Of a stretch of 5,330 nucleotides of DNA, positions 1 to 5,330 are shown in pieces. The translations under genes were made by a program, and so were the position numbers. How positions within the stretch are numbered: position 1 is the first letter of the stretch; each line of letters begins with the position of its first letter. Source of the stretch: DASSUW01 sp036520135 (lineage in GTDB: Bacteria; Actinomycetota; Thermoleophilia; Solirubrobacterales; Solirubrobacteraceae); the NCBI GenBank assembly GCA_036520135.1, contig DATDKF010000434.1, positions 1 through 5,330 of the forward strand, read 5' to 3'. Under the pieces are notes generated by a model. The model was not told the origin of the DNA. It did not search any database and saw only the letters and a list, made by a program, of their open reading frames with translations.

Positions 1-1809
1 CCGGTGCTCGCCTCGGTCAGCTACGACGACGCGACTCGGACCGCGACGCTGACGCCGGTGAACCCGCTCTCGGTCGGCACGAGCTACAGCGTGCGCATGA
101 CGACCGCGATCCGGTCGAGCGTCGGCACGCCGCTGAGCAGCGACCTGACATGGTCGTTCACCACGCGGTCCTGCCCGTGCACGCTGTTCCCGTCGAACCT
201 CCAGCCGGCGCTGCGCGGCCTCGACACGCGCGACGGCCGCGGTGGAAGCGGCCCGTGGACGTACGAGCTCGGCGTCAAGTTCCGCGTCGACGCGACGGTG
301 CAGCTCTCGGCGCTGAAGTTCTTCAAGGACGCGGCCGAGACCGGCACCCACGTCGGCCGCCTGTGGGACTCCAGCGGCAACCTGATCACCTCCGTGACGT
401 ATGCCAACGAGGGCGCCTCCGGCTGGCAGCGGCAGAACCTGCCGAGCGCCGTGACGCTCGTGCCCGGCCAGACGTACGTCGCGACGGTCAACGTCAACAG
501 CCGGTGGGTCGCCACGCAGGGCCAGCTCGCCACGTCGACGGGCAGCGGTCCGCTGCACACGATCGCCGACGGCGCGAACGGCGTGCACGCCGATGCGGCC
601 GGCCAGTTCCCGACCCACACCTACCAGTCGACGAACTACTTCGTCGACGTCGTGGTGACGACGTCGACGGGCGTGCTCGAGACCCCGCACGTCGCCGGCG
701 TCTTCCCGCAGTCCGGCGCCACGGGCGCCAGCACGACGGGCACGGTGCGCGCGACGTTCGACATCCCGATGAACCGGGCGACGATCAACGCGTCGACGTT
801 CACCCTCACCCGCTCCGGCGGAGTCGCGGTGCCGGCGACGGTGACGTACGACGACGACGCGAAGACCGCGACGCTGACGCCGGCGAGCGAGCTGGCCAAC
901 AGCGGGACGTACACCGCGCGCGTCGACGGCTCAATCAAGTCCGAGGACGACGTCGCGCTCGGCTCGGCCACCTCGTGGAGCTTCACGACCGCCGCCGATC
1001 CGGTGCCGAACGTCACCGCGACGTCGCCGGCCTCCGGCGCGACGCAGGTCAGCGGCGCGATGCCGATCACCGCGACGTTCGACCAGGCGCTCGACCCGGC
1101 GACGGTCACGAGCTCGACGTTCACGCTCGAGACGTCCGGCGGCACCGCCGTGCCGGCGAGCGTGTCGTGGAATGCCTCGACGAAGACCGCCACGCTGACC
1201 CCGAGCGCGGCGCTCGCGGCCTCGACGGACTACGTCGCCCGCGTCACGACCGGGATGGCGAACGCGAAGGGCACCCATCTGGCCAGCCCGGTGAACGTGG
1301 CGTTCACGACGAACCCGTGCCCGTGCCAACTGTTCCCGAGCACGCTGACGCCGCAGCTCACTCATCTCGACACGCGTGACGGGCGCGGTGGCAGCGGTCC
1401 GTGGACGTACGAGATGGGCGTCAAGTTCACCGTGAGCAGCCCGGCGCAGCTGACGGCGATCCGCTACTGGCGCGACTCGTCGGAGACCGGCACGCACGTC
1501 GGCCGCCTGTGGAACGCGACGGGCACGCAGCTCGCGACCACGACGTTCGCCGGCGAGACGGCATCTGGCTGGCAGGAGCAGGCGCTCAGCAGCCCCGTGA
1601 CGCTGACGCCCGGACAGACGTACGTGGTCTCGGTCGGCATCAACGCGTTCTTCGTGGACACGTTGTCCGGGCTCGCGAGCTCGGTGGGCACCGGACCGCT
1701 GCGCAGCGTGGCCGACGGCGCCAACGGCGTGCACTCCGGCGCCGCGGGCCAGTTCCCGACGAGCGCGTGGTCGAACAGCAACTACTGGGTCGAGCCGGTC
1801 GTCCGCTGA
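1..1809 (+). CDS. Secreted modular protein with SbsA-type Ig-like and DUF4082 domains (5' partial)
   Basis: The reading frame is open from base 1 and ends at TGA 1807-1809, so the N-terminus, including any signal peptide, lies outside the window. Counting residues from the GTG codon at base 4, the modules are: the C-terminal half of an Ig-like (Big_5/SbsA-like) domain, 1-54; DUF4082, about 60-218; Ig-like, 228-329; Ig-like, 334-436; DUF4082, 442-600. Each Ig-like domain ends in a W/A-x-F-T-T strand and carries a T-A-T-L-T-P strand. Each DUF4082 shows the family signatures ETGTHVGRLW, ASGWQ, PGQTYV, GPL and a closing NY-F/W-V. A C-P-C-x-L-F-P-S linker precedes both. No LPXTG signal, membrane anchor or catalytic domain is visible, and the chain ends directly after the last DUF4082. 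Such modules are usually found in extracellular actinobacterial proteins, and carbohydrate or surface binding is a guess. The neighbouring polysaccharide genes fit a matrix or adhesin role. An enzymatic domain could lie upstream. Confidence 0.9.
   Translation, partial: PVLASVSYDDATRTATLTPVNPLSVGTSYSVRMTTAIRSSVGTPLSSDLTWSFTTRSCPCTLFPSNLQPALRGLDTRDGRGGSGPWTYELGVKFRVDATVQLSALKFFKDAAETGTHVGRLWDSSGNLITSVTYANEGASGWQRQNLPSAVTLVPGQTYVATVNVNSRWVATQGQLATSTGSGPLHTIADGANGVHADAAGQFPTHTYQSTNYFVDVVVTTSTGVLETPHVAGVFPQSGATGASTTGTVRATFDIPMNRATINASTFTLTRSGGVAVPATVTYDDDAKTATLTPASELANSGTYTARVDGSIKSEDDVALGSATSWSFTTAADPVPNVTATSPASGATQVSGAMPITATFDQALDPATVTSSTFTLETSGGTAVPASVSWNASTKTATLTPSAALAASTDYVARVTTGMANAKGTHLASPVNVAFTTNPCPCQLFPSTLTPQLTHLDTRDGRGGSGPWTYEMGVKFTVSSPAQLTAIRYWRDSSETGTHVGRLWNATGTQLATTTFAGETASGWQEQALSSPVTLTPGQTYVVSVGINAFFVDTLSGLASSVGTGPLRSVADGANGVHSGAAGQFPTSAWSNSNYWVEPVVR
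172..657 (+). repeat. DUF4082 module, copy 1 (intragenic direct repeat)
   Basis: This stretch encodes the first CPC linker plus DUF4082 module. It aligns without gaps to 1318-1803, an offset of 1146 bases (382 codons). By hand count about 97 of 162 residues are identical (about 60%). The longest conserved protein block runs from LDTRDGRGG through GPWTYE. At DNA level, bases 349-366 match 1495-1512 exactly. Both copies carry the same Gly-rich charged insertion (DGRGGSGPW) before the E-x-G-V-K-F strand. Confidence 0.85.
1318..1803 (+). repeat. DUF4082 module, copy 2 (intragenic direct repeat)
   Basis: This is the second copy of the CPC linker plus DUF4082 module and forms the C-terminus of the protein. 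The equal spacing extends leftward: the Ig-like domain before it (bases 1150-1311) aligns in register with the partial Ig-like domain at bases 4-165. The duplicated unit is therefore larger than DUF4082 alone. Divergence to about 60% protein identity points to an old duplication, with no sign of a recent slippage event. Confidence 0.85.
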
Positions 1810-1826
1810 TGCGCCGGCTCGCCCAA

Positions 1827-1879
1827 ACCTAGCCCTTCGTCCATGTCCCAAAGCCCCCTCGACACCTAGCCTCAGTCTC
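1827..1879 (+). promoter_or_regulatory. Possible promoter with direct repeat, leaderless start of Wzz-like gene
   Basis: The 70-base gap between the first two genes contains an exact 8-base direct repeat, ACCTAGCC, at 1827-1834 and 1864-1871. The second copy includes TAGCCT (1867-1872), which fits a loose TAnnnT -10 element placed 7 bases before the GTG start at 1880. The bases just before that GTG are pyrimidine-rich and hold no Shine-Dalgarno sequence. Together this suggests, but does not prove, transcription starting at or next to the start codon. No convincing -35 box is seen at the expected distance. The repeat could instead be a regulator site or chance. Confidence 0.3.
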
Positions 1880-2737
1880 GTGGAACTCGAACGTCATCTC
1901 GGTGTGTTCTGGCGGCATCGTCGCCTACTCGGAATTGCCGCACTGCTCGGCCTCGTCCTCGCGTTCGTGGCGGCCTTCAAGGTCCCCGAAATGAAGCGGC
2001 GCGGCGACACGATCTACAGCAGCAGCTCGACCGTCATGGTCACGCAGCCCGGCTTCCCCTGGGGCCGCGTGGTCCTCCCCGGCAGCGCCAGCGTGCCCGG
2101 GTCGACCGACAAGCCGACAACCGGGGAGTCGGCGAGCAAGTCCGACAATCAGATCGACTTCGCCGACCCGAGCCGCTTCTCGAACCTGGCCACCGTCTAC
2201 ACGATCCTGGCTCAGAGCGACGCGATCCGCTCGCGGCTAAAGCAGAAGGTCAAGCCCGGGCAGATCACGGCCGCCCCGCTCGACGTGAACGGCCGCGGCG
2301 ACCAGTTCCTGCCGATGGTCAACATCACGACGACCGGCAAGACCGCCGGCGCCGCATTCGACCTGAACTCGGCGACGATCAAGGCGCTCAACGACTACCT
2401 CGTCGAGCAGATGGACGCCAGCGACGTCCCGCGCCGCCAGCGCGTCGAGCTGACGACGATCAACAAGCCGAGCGGGCCGATCCTGGTGGAGGGCCCGTCG
2501 TTCGCCCCGCCGATGCTGGCCTTCCTGCTCGCGATGATCGCCGGCGTCTCGGTCTGCTACATCCTCGAGAACTTCAAGCTCGGGCGCGTCATCGGCCAGA
2601 TCCGCTCAGACACCGCCGACGACGAGTTCCAGCGTCAGGCGGAGCAGCGCGGACGCCTGCTGGTGAGCATGCCCGGCTCCGACGCGATCGAGTGGCGCGG
2701 GCCCAACGAGTCGCGCCGGCCCGGCGGCGGCGCCTAA
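1880..2737 (+). CDS. Wzz-like polysaccharide chain-length / co-polymerase protein
   Basis: The product has 285 residues. It begins with a short basic cytoplasmic stretch (ELERHLGVFWRHRR), then a membrane segment at about 16-33, an extracellular region at about 34-207, a second membrane segment at about 211-229 and a cytoplasmic tail of about 55 residues. This two-helix hairpin, with a Pro/Gly-rich segment (PSGPILVEGPSFAPP) leading into the second helix, is the architecture of Wzz/polysaccharide co-polymerase proteins, which set polymer length together with a Wzy polymerase. Residues about 44-100 are polar and rich in Ser, Thr, Gly and Pro. There is no Walker A/B motif or tyrosine cluster, so it is not a fused BY-kinase; the tail ends in a Pro/Gly/Arg-rich stretch. 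GTG 1880 is the only plausible start: no in-frame start codon occurs in the gap upstream, and a later start would remove the first helix. It lacks a ribosome binding site. The polymerase-like gene follows after 18 bases. Family membership rests on topology more than on sequence motifs. Confidence 0.75.
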   Translation: MELERHLGVFWRHRRLLGIAALLGLVLAFVAAFKVPEMKRRGDTIYSSSSTVMVTQPGFPWGRVVLPGSASVPGSTDKPTTGESASKSDNQIDFADPSRFSNLATVYTILAQSDAIRSRLKQKVKPGQITAAPLDVNGRGDQFLPMVNITTTGKTAGAAFDLNSATIKALNDYLVEQMDASDVPRRQRVELTTINKPSGPILVEGPSFAPPMLAFLLAMIAGVSVCYILENFKLGRVIGQIRSDTADDEFQRQAEQRGRLLVSMPGSDAIEWRGPNESRRPGGGA

Positions 2738-2755
2738 GCGTCGGCGGGCGGGGTC

Positions 2756-4222
2756 GTGTCCGCAGTCCTTGACACCCCGGTCGCGAATGTCGAGCGGACC
2801 GTCGGCCAGCGGCGGGCCGCCGGCGTCGGCCTGATCGTCGCGATCTTCGTCGCGCTCGCCGTCTACATCGCGGACACGGCTCCGAACGTCACCACCGGCG
2901 CGATCGTGGTCGTGCTGCTGTTGCTCGCGTTCCACCGCGTGCTGCTCTCGTGGCAGACGATGCTCATCGGAATCGTTCTCGTAATCGTCCTGATCCCGAT
3001 CCGCCGCTACACGATCGGCGGCGGGCTGCCCATCGCGCTCGAGCCTTACCGGATCCTGATCATCGGCATCATGATCGCCTGGGTCGCGTCGCTGGTCGTG
3101 CAGCCCGCGACGCGCTTCCGCCGCACCGGCTTCGAGGCGCCCGTGCTGGCGATCCTCGGGGTGATGCTGCTCTCGATGGTGGCGAATCTCCCGCGCGTCA
3201 CGGCGCCCGGCATCACGAGCGAGGTCGTCAAGACCACGACGTTCTTCCTGAGCTTCTTCCTCGTGATGTGGTTCGTCTCGAGCGTCGTTGTCCGGCGCCA
3301 GCTGCTCTACCGGCTCGTGAAGGTGCTGGTTGGCGCCGGCACGTTCGCCGCGCTTGCGACCATCTACGAGTCGCGCACGGGTTACAACATCTTCAGCCAC
3401 ATCCCGATGCTGCACATGGACGAGGCGCCCGAGACGTTCATTCGCGGAGCCGGGCTCCGGGCCTACGGCTCGGGGCAGCATCCGATCGCGACCGGCGCAG
3501 CGTTCGTGATGCTGCTGCCGCTGGCGATCTTCCTCTACAAGCTGACGAGCCGACGCTGGTGGGCGCTTGCGGCCGTCGCGCTGCTGCTCGGCGCCCTGGT
3601 CACCCAGTCGCGCACGGCCGTCGTGATGGCCATCGTCGAGCTGATCGCGTTCGCGTTCGTGCGCCCGCGCGAGACGCGGCGCATCCTCCCGCTGCTACTT
3701 CCCCTGCTCCTGGTGGTGCACGTCGTCTCGCCGGGGATCATCGGCTCGCTGAAGAACTCATTCGCGCCAAGCGGCGGCCTCGTGGCCTACGAGGAGGGGG
3801 GCGCAGGCACTGAGGGCAGCGGCCGCCTCGCCGACCTCGGGCCGGGGCTCCACGAATGGCAGCGCCAGCCGTTGTTCGGACAGGGGTTCGGCACGCGGAT
3901 CACCGGCGCAGAGAATCCGAAGGCGAACGCGCCGATCCTCGACGACCAGTGGCTGGGGGTGCTGCTCGAGGTCGGGCTCGCGGGGTTCTGCGCGTTCGTA
4001 TGGCTCTTCGTGAGGTCGATCCGCAAGCTCAACCGCTTCGCACGGCGAGACCGAACTGCGCACGGCTGGCTGCTCGTTGGCATCGCGGCTTCACTGACGG
4101 GCTACGCGATCGGCATGGCCACGTTCGACGCGTTCGGCTTCATCCAGGTCACGTTCCTCGTGTTCATCCTTCTCGGTCTGGGCGCCGCCGCGCTGCGCCC
4201 GGACCGCCTCAACGCGGCCTGA
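2756..4222 (+). CDS. O-antigen ligase / Wzy polymerase family membrane protein
   Basis: The product is a 488-residue, very hydrophobic protein with roughly 12-14 membrane segments, for example near 22-42, 46-64, 68-84, 98-116, 127-144, 161-180, 187-203, 240-262, 268-302, 313-331, 396-418 and two more after 430. Two features match the Wzy_C/O-antigen ligase family. One is a TQSRT motif with Arg286 at the start of a membrane segment. The other is a large extracellular loop (about 332-395) holding GSGRLADL, then W-x5-PLFGQGFGT (P372-T380), then DDQWLGVLLEVGL. Such enzymes join lipid-linked oligosaccharide units, or transfer a finished glycan, on the outer face of the membrane. With the Wzz-like gene 18 bases upstream, a polymerase role in a Wzx/Wzy-type pathway is more likely than a ligase role, but sequence alone does not separate the two. 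GTG 2756 is supported by a G-rich stretch at 2743-2753, a modest ribosome binding site. The stop is TGA 4220-4222. Confidence 0.85.
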   Translation: MSAVLDTPVANVERTVGQRRAAGVGLIVAIFVALAVYIADTAPNVTTGAIVVVLLLLAFHRVLLSWQTMLIGIVLVIVLIPIRRYTIGGGLPIALEPYRILIIGIMIAWVASLVVQPATRFRRTGFEAPVLAILGVMLLSMVANLPRVTAPGITSEVVKTTTFFLSFFLVMWFVSSVVVRRQLLYRLVKVLVGAGTFAALATIYESRTGYNIFSHIPMLHMDEAPETFIRGAGLRAYGSGQHPIATGAAFVMLLPLAIFLYKLTSRRWWALAAVALLLGALVTQSRTAVVMAIVELIAFAFVRPRETRRILPLLLPLLLVVHVVSPGIIGSLKNSFAPSGGLVAYEEGGAGTEGSGRLADLGPGLHEWQRQPLFGQGFGTRITGAENPKANAPILDDQWLGVLLEVGLAGFCAFVWLFVRSIRKLNRFARRDRTAHGWLLVGIAASLTGYAIGMATFDAFGFIQVTFLVFILLGLGAAALRPDRLNAA

Positions 4223-4224
4223 TC

Positions 4225-4255
4225 GCGCCGCGCCACGGCGCCGCTGAGTGCGGCG
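4225..4255 (+). terminator. Possible terminator hairpins after the polymerase-like gene
   Basis: Three bases after the stop codon lies a perfect 6-bp inverted repeat: GCGCCG at 4225-4230 and CGGCGC at 4236-4241, with a 5-base loop. A second one overlaps it: CGCCGC at 4239-4244 and GCGGCG at 4250-4255, also with a 5-base loop. The two share bases 4239-4241 and cannot form in full at once. No T-tract follows, so this is at best a GC-only terminator of the kind proposed for high-GC actinobacteria. In such GC-rich DNA, short inverted repeats also arise by chance. Confidence 0.35.
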
Positions 4256-4375
4256 ACGCTGGACAAACGTCGGATCAAGCCGCCGCTCACGGGAAGGGCC
4301 AGTCGCCCGACGCCGATGCCTGCTGCATCCCTCATGGCAGGCGGGCCGGGGGACGACCGCCAACCCCTTCCCAAT
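4256..4375 (+). promoter_or_regulatory. Inverted-repeat-rich leader of the beta-helix gene
   Basis: This non-coding stretch precedes the beta-helix gene. A TGGACA at 4260-4265 differs from the -35 consensus by one base, but no TAnnnT lies at the right distance, so a promoter is unproven. Perfect inverted repeats follow: CGTCGG 4268-4273 with CCGACG 4307-4312; GGGC 4296-4299 with GCCC 4305-4308; GATGC 4315-4319 with GCATC 4325-4329 (5-base loop); GCCTGC 4318-4323 with GCAGGC 4337-4342; GGCGG 4340-4344 with CCGCC 4357-4361 (one register; bases 4345-4356 would form the loop). Several overlap and would be alternatives to each other. I recognise no known riboswitch class. Confidence 0.3.
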
Positions 4376-4380
4376 GAGGA
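4376..4380 (+). promoter_or_regulatory. Ribosome binding site deciding the GTG 4389 start
   Basis: GAGGA sits 8 bases before GTG 4389, near-ideal Shine-Dalgarno spacing. It overlaps the last base of an in-frame ATG (4374-4376) that would add five residues. That ATG is preceded by a C-rich stretch without any Shine-Dalgarno sequence, so GTG 4389 is the better start. Confidence 0.7.
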
Positions 4381-4388
4381 CCAACTCC

Positions 4389-5330
4389 GTGCGCATCCTT
4401 CTCTCGCTCGCCGTCGGACTGCTGCTGGGCGTGGCGGCGCCCGCAACGGCATCCGCGGCGACGCTCTACGTGGCGCCGAGCGGCTCCGGCTCGGCGTGCT
4501 CGTCATCCTCCCCGTGCTCCTCCTGGGACGTGGCCTTGGACAAGGCCGCTCCCGGGGACCATGTCCAGATGGCCGCCGGCACTTACCCGAGCCAGACGCT
4601 CACCCGCGACTCGACGAACCTGGCCCCGGTCGTGTTCGAGCCGGCCGAGGGCGTCGATCGCGTCACGGTCGGCACGCTTGTGCTGCGCGCCGATTACGTG
4701 ACGGTCCGAGGGGTCGACGCGAGCTACCTGCTGCCGTGCTCCGGTAGCGGCGGGTCGTGCAATCCGTCCGTGAAGAACGCAGTCACGGGCGTGACCGTCG
4801 AGGACTTCCGGTCGCGCGGCGGCATGTACGGCCACGGCCTCGATCACGTGACGTTCCGCAACGGCGAGATGGGGCCGCAGACGGACGGCTCCGATCTGGT
4901 GCAGATCGGCATGGGGTTCCCGTCGCGCGACGTGACGTTCGACCGGATGTACTTCCACGACAACTACCCGCTCGGTGACTTCGCGGCCACACCGCACACG
5001 GACTGCATCCAGGCGTTCGGCATCGACCACTTCACGATCAGCAACAGCCGGTTCGAGCGCTGCACCAACGACGACTTCCTCGCGTCGACGGACAGCGGCG
5101 CGCAATGGTCGAACCTGACGCTCGTGAACAACTGGTTCGGCAAGGTCTTCCGTTGCGACTCGGGGCACTGCCGCACCGTCAACGAGCTCCAGCAGGGATA
5201 CCTGTCGGTCTACATCGGGTCGAACCTGACCCAGGGGAACAACCGGATCGAAGGCAACTACTTCGAGCAGGCTCTGCATCAGCACGCGCAGGCGTGGGCG
5301 GGAACGTCGACAACACTGATTCGCGGCAAC
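4389..5330 (+). CDS. Secreted right-handed parallel beta-helix protein (3' partial)
   Basis: The frame stays open from GTG 4389 to the window edge, giving 314 residues with the C-terminus missing. The N-terminus is a clear Sec signal peptide: MRI, a hydrophobic core (LLSLAVGLLLGVA), then APATASA with likely cleavage after Ala23. The mature start, T-L-Y-V-A-P-S-G-S-G-S with C37 and C43 and the later A-A-G-T-Y (62-66), is the usual opening of bacterial pectate-lyase-like beta-helix proteins. Repeating coils of the form hydrophobic-T-hydrophobic-x3-x-F appear near 104-110, 134-143, 151-160, 180-191, 212-224, 240-251 and 284-293. Eight cysteines fall in four close pairs (37/43, 117/124, 206/225, 256/261). 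An H-T-D-C-I-Q motif (203-208) lies on one coil and is a possible active-site or binding region, though this is a guess. Proteins of this fold include polysaccharide lyases, epimerases and glycan-binding proteins. Location beside polymerase genes suggests action on an exopolysaccharide, but the substrate cannot be read from sequence. Confidence 0.85.
   Translation, partial: MRILLSLAVGLLLGVAAPATASAATLYVAPSGSGSACSSSSPCSSWDVALDKAAPGDHVQMAAGTYPSQTLTRDSTNLAPVVFEPAEGVDRVTVGTLVLRADYVTVRGVDASYLLPCSGSGGSCNPSVKNAVTGVTVEDFRSRGGMYGHGLDHVTFRNGEMGPQTDGSDLVQIGMGFPSRDVTFDRMYFHDNYPLGDFAATPHTDCIQAFGIDHFTISNSRFERCTNDDFLASTDSGAQWSNLTLVNNWFGKVFRCDSGHCRTVNELQQGYLSVYIGSNLTQGNNRIEGNYFEQALHQHAQAWAGTSTTLIRGN

Noticed and set aside
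150..1379. Plus-strand alternative frame of 409 codons inside the first gene
   Set aside because: The translation is Arg-rich with no domain, while the overlapping frame has recognisable Ig-like and DUF4082 modules.
931..1851. Long minus-strand open frame (306 codons) opposite the DUF4082 protein gene
   Set aside because: Its product is Arg/Ala-rich without recognisable motifs, and the opposite strand encodes clear domains over the whole stretch. Long antisense frames are expected at this GC content.
2606..3481. Minus-strand open frame (291 codons) opposite the polymerase-like gene
   Set aside because: The translation is a low-complexity Asp/Arg/His-rich chain typical of the antisense of a hydrophobic GC-rich gene; it also spans a gene boundary.
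4340..4361. GGACGACC resembling an ACGR-loop hairpin of the guanidine-II (mini-ykkC) class
   Set aside because: Only two to three base pairs flank the ACGA, there is no second matching hairpin, and the downstream gene is not a guanidine-related function.
4311..4367. Resemblance to part of the ydaO-type c-di-AMP riboswitch (GCCGA followed by CGGGGGAC)
   Set aside because: The second core block (GGGGTGAATC-like) and the 3' half are missing, and only about 20 bases remain before the start codon.
4374..4376. In-frame ATG as start of the beta-helix gene
   Set aside because: It has no Shine-Dalgarno sequence upstream, while GTG 4389 has GAGGA at ideal spacing. The signal peptide works with either start, so this remains a minor alternative.
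4316..4747. Plus-strand open frame starting in the intergenic region
   Set aside because: It is out of frame with the signal-peptide and beta-helix reading frame that begins at 4389, and its product is Arg/Gly-rich with no motif.

Overview
The window is high-GC DNA with dense coding on the + strand, and at least two genes start at GTG. The gene content (a secreted protein with SbsA-type Ig-like and DUF4082 modules, a Wzz-like protein, an O-antigen ligase/Wzy-type membrane protein and a secreted parallel beta-helix protein) suggests a high-GC actinobacterium. Thermoleophilia/Solirubrobacterales is my best guess, from familiarity with such module combinations and not from any marker gene.

Layout, all on the + strand. 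(1) 1-1809: the C-terminal part of a large secreted modular protein whose start lies before the window. It carries Ig-like and DUF4082 modules in a tandem arrangement with an exact 382-residue period. (2) 1810-1879: a 70-base gap with an 8-base direct repeat and no ribosome binding site. (3) 1880-2737: a Wzz-like chain-length/co-polymerase protein with two membrane segments and no kinase domain. (4) 2756-4222: a multi-pass membrane protein of the O-antigen ligase/Wzy polymerase family, 18 bases after the previous gene and almost certainly in the same operon. (5) 4223-4388: a 166-base intergenic region rich in inverted repeats, some of which exclude each other. (6) 4389 to the window end: the N-terminal 314 residues of a secreted right-handed beta-helix protein with a signal peptide and eight paired cysteines. 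It runs off the right edge.

Taken together this looks like the inside of an extracellular polysaccharide locus. The Wzz-like and Wzy/ligase-like proteins would polymerise repeat units outside the membrane and set chain length. The two flanking secreted proteins could bind, anchor or process the polymer, but nothing in the sequence proves their substrates. Glycosyltransferases, a flippase and an initiating phosphosugar transferase are not in the window. I see no tRNA, rRNA, CRISPR array, insertion sequence or phage gene. No clearly new system is evident; the most unusual points are the inverted-repeat leader before the beta-helix gene, the 382-residue tandem unit, and the probable leaderless start of the Wzz-like gene.
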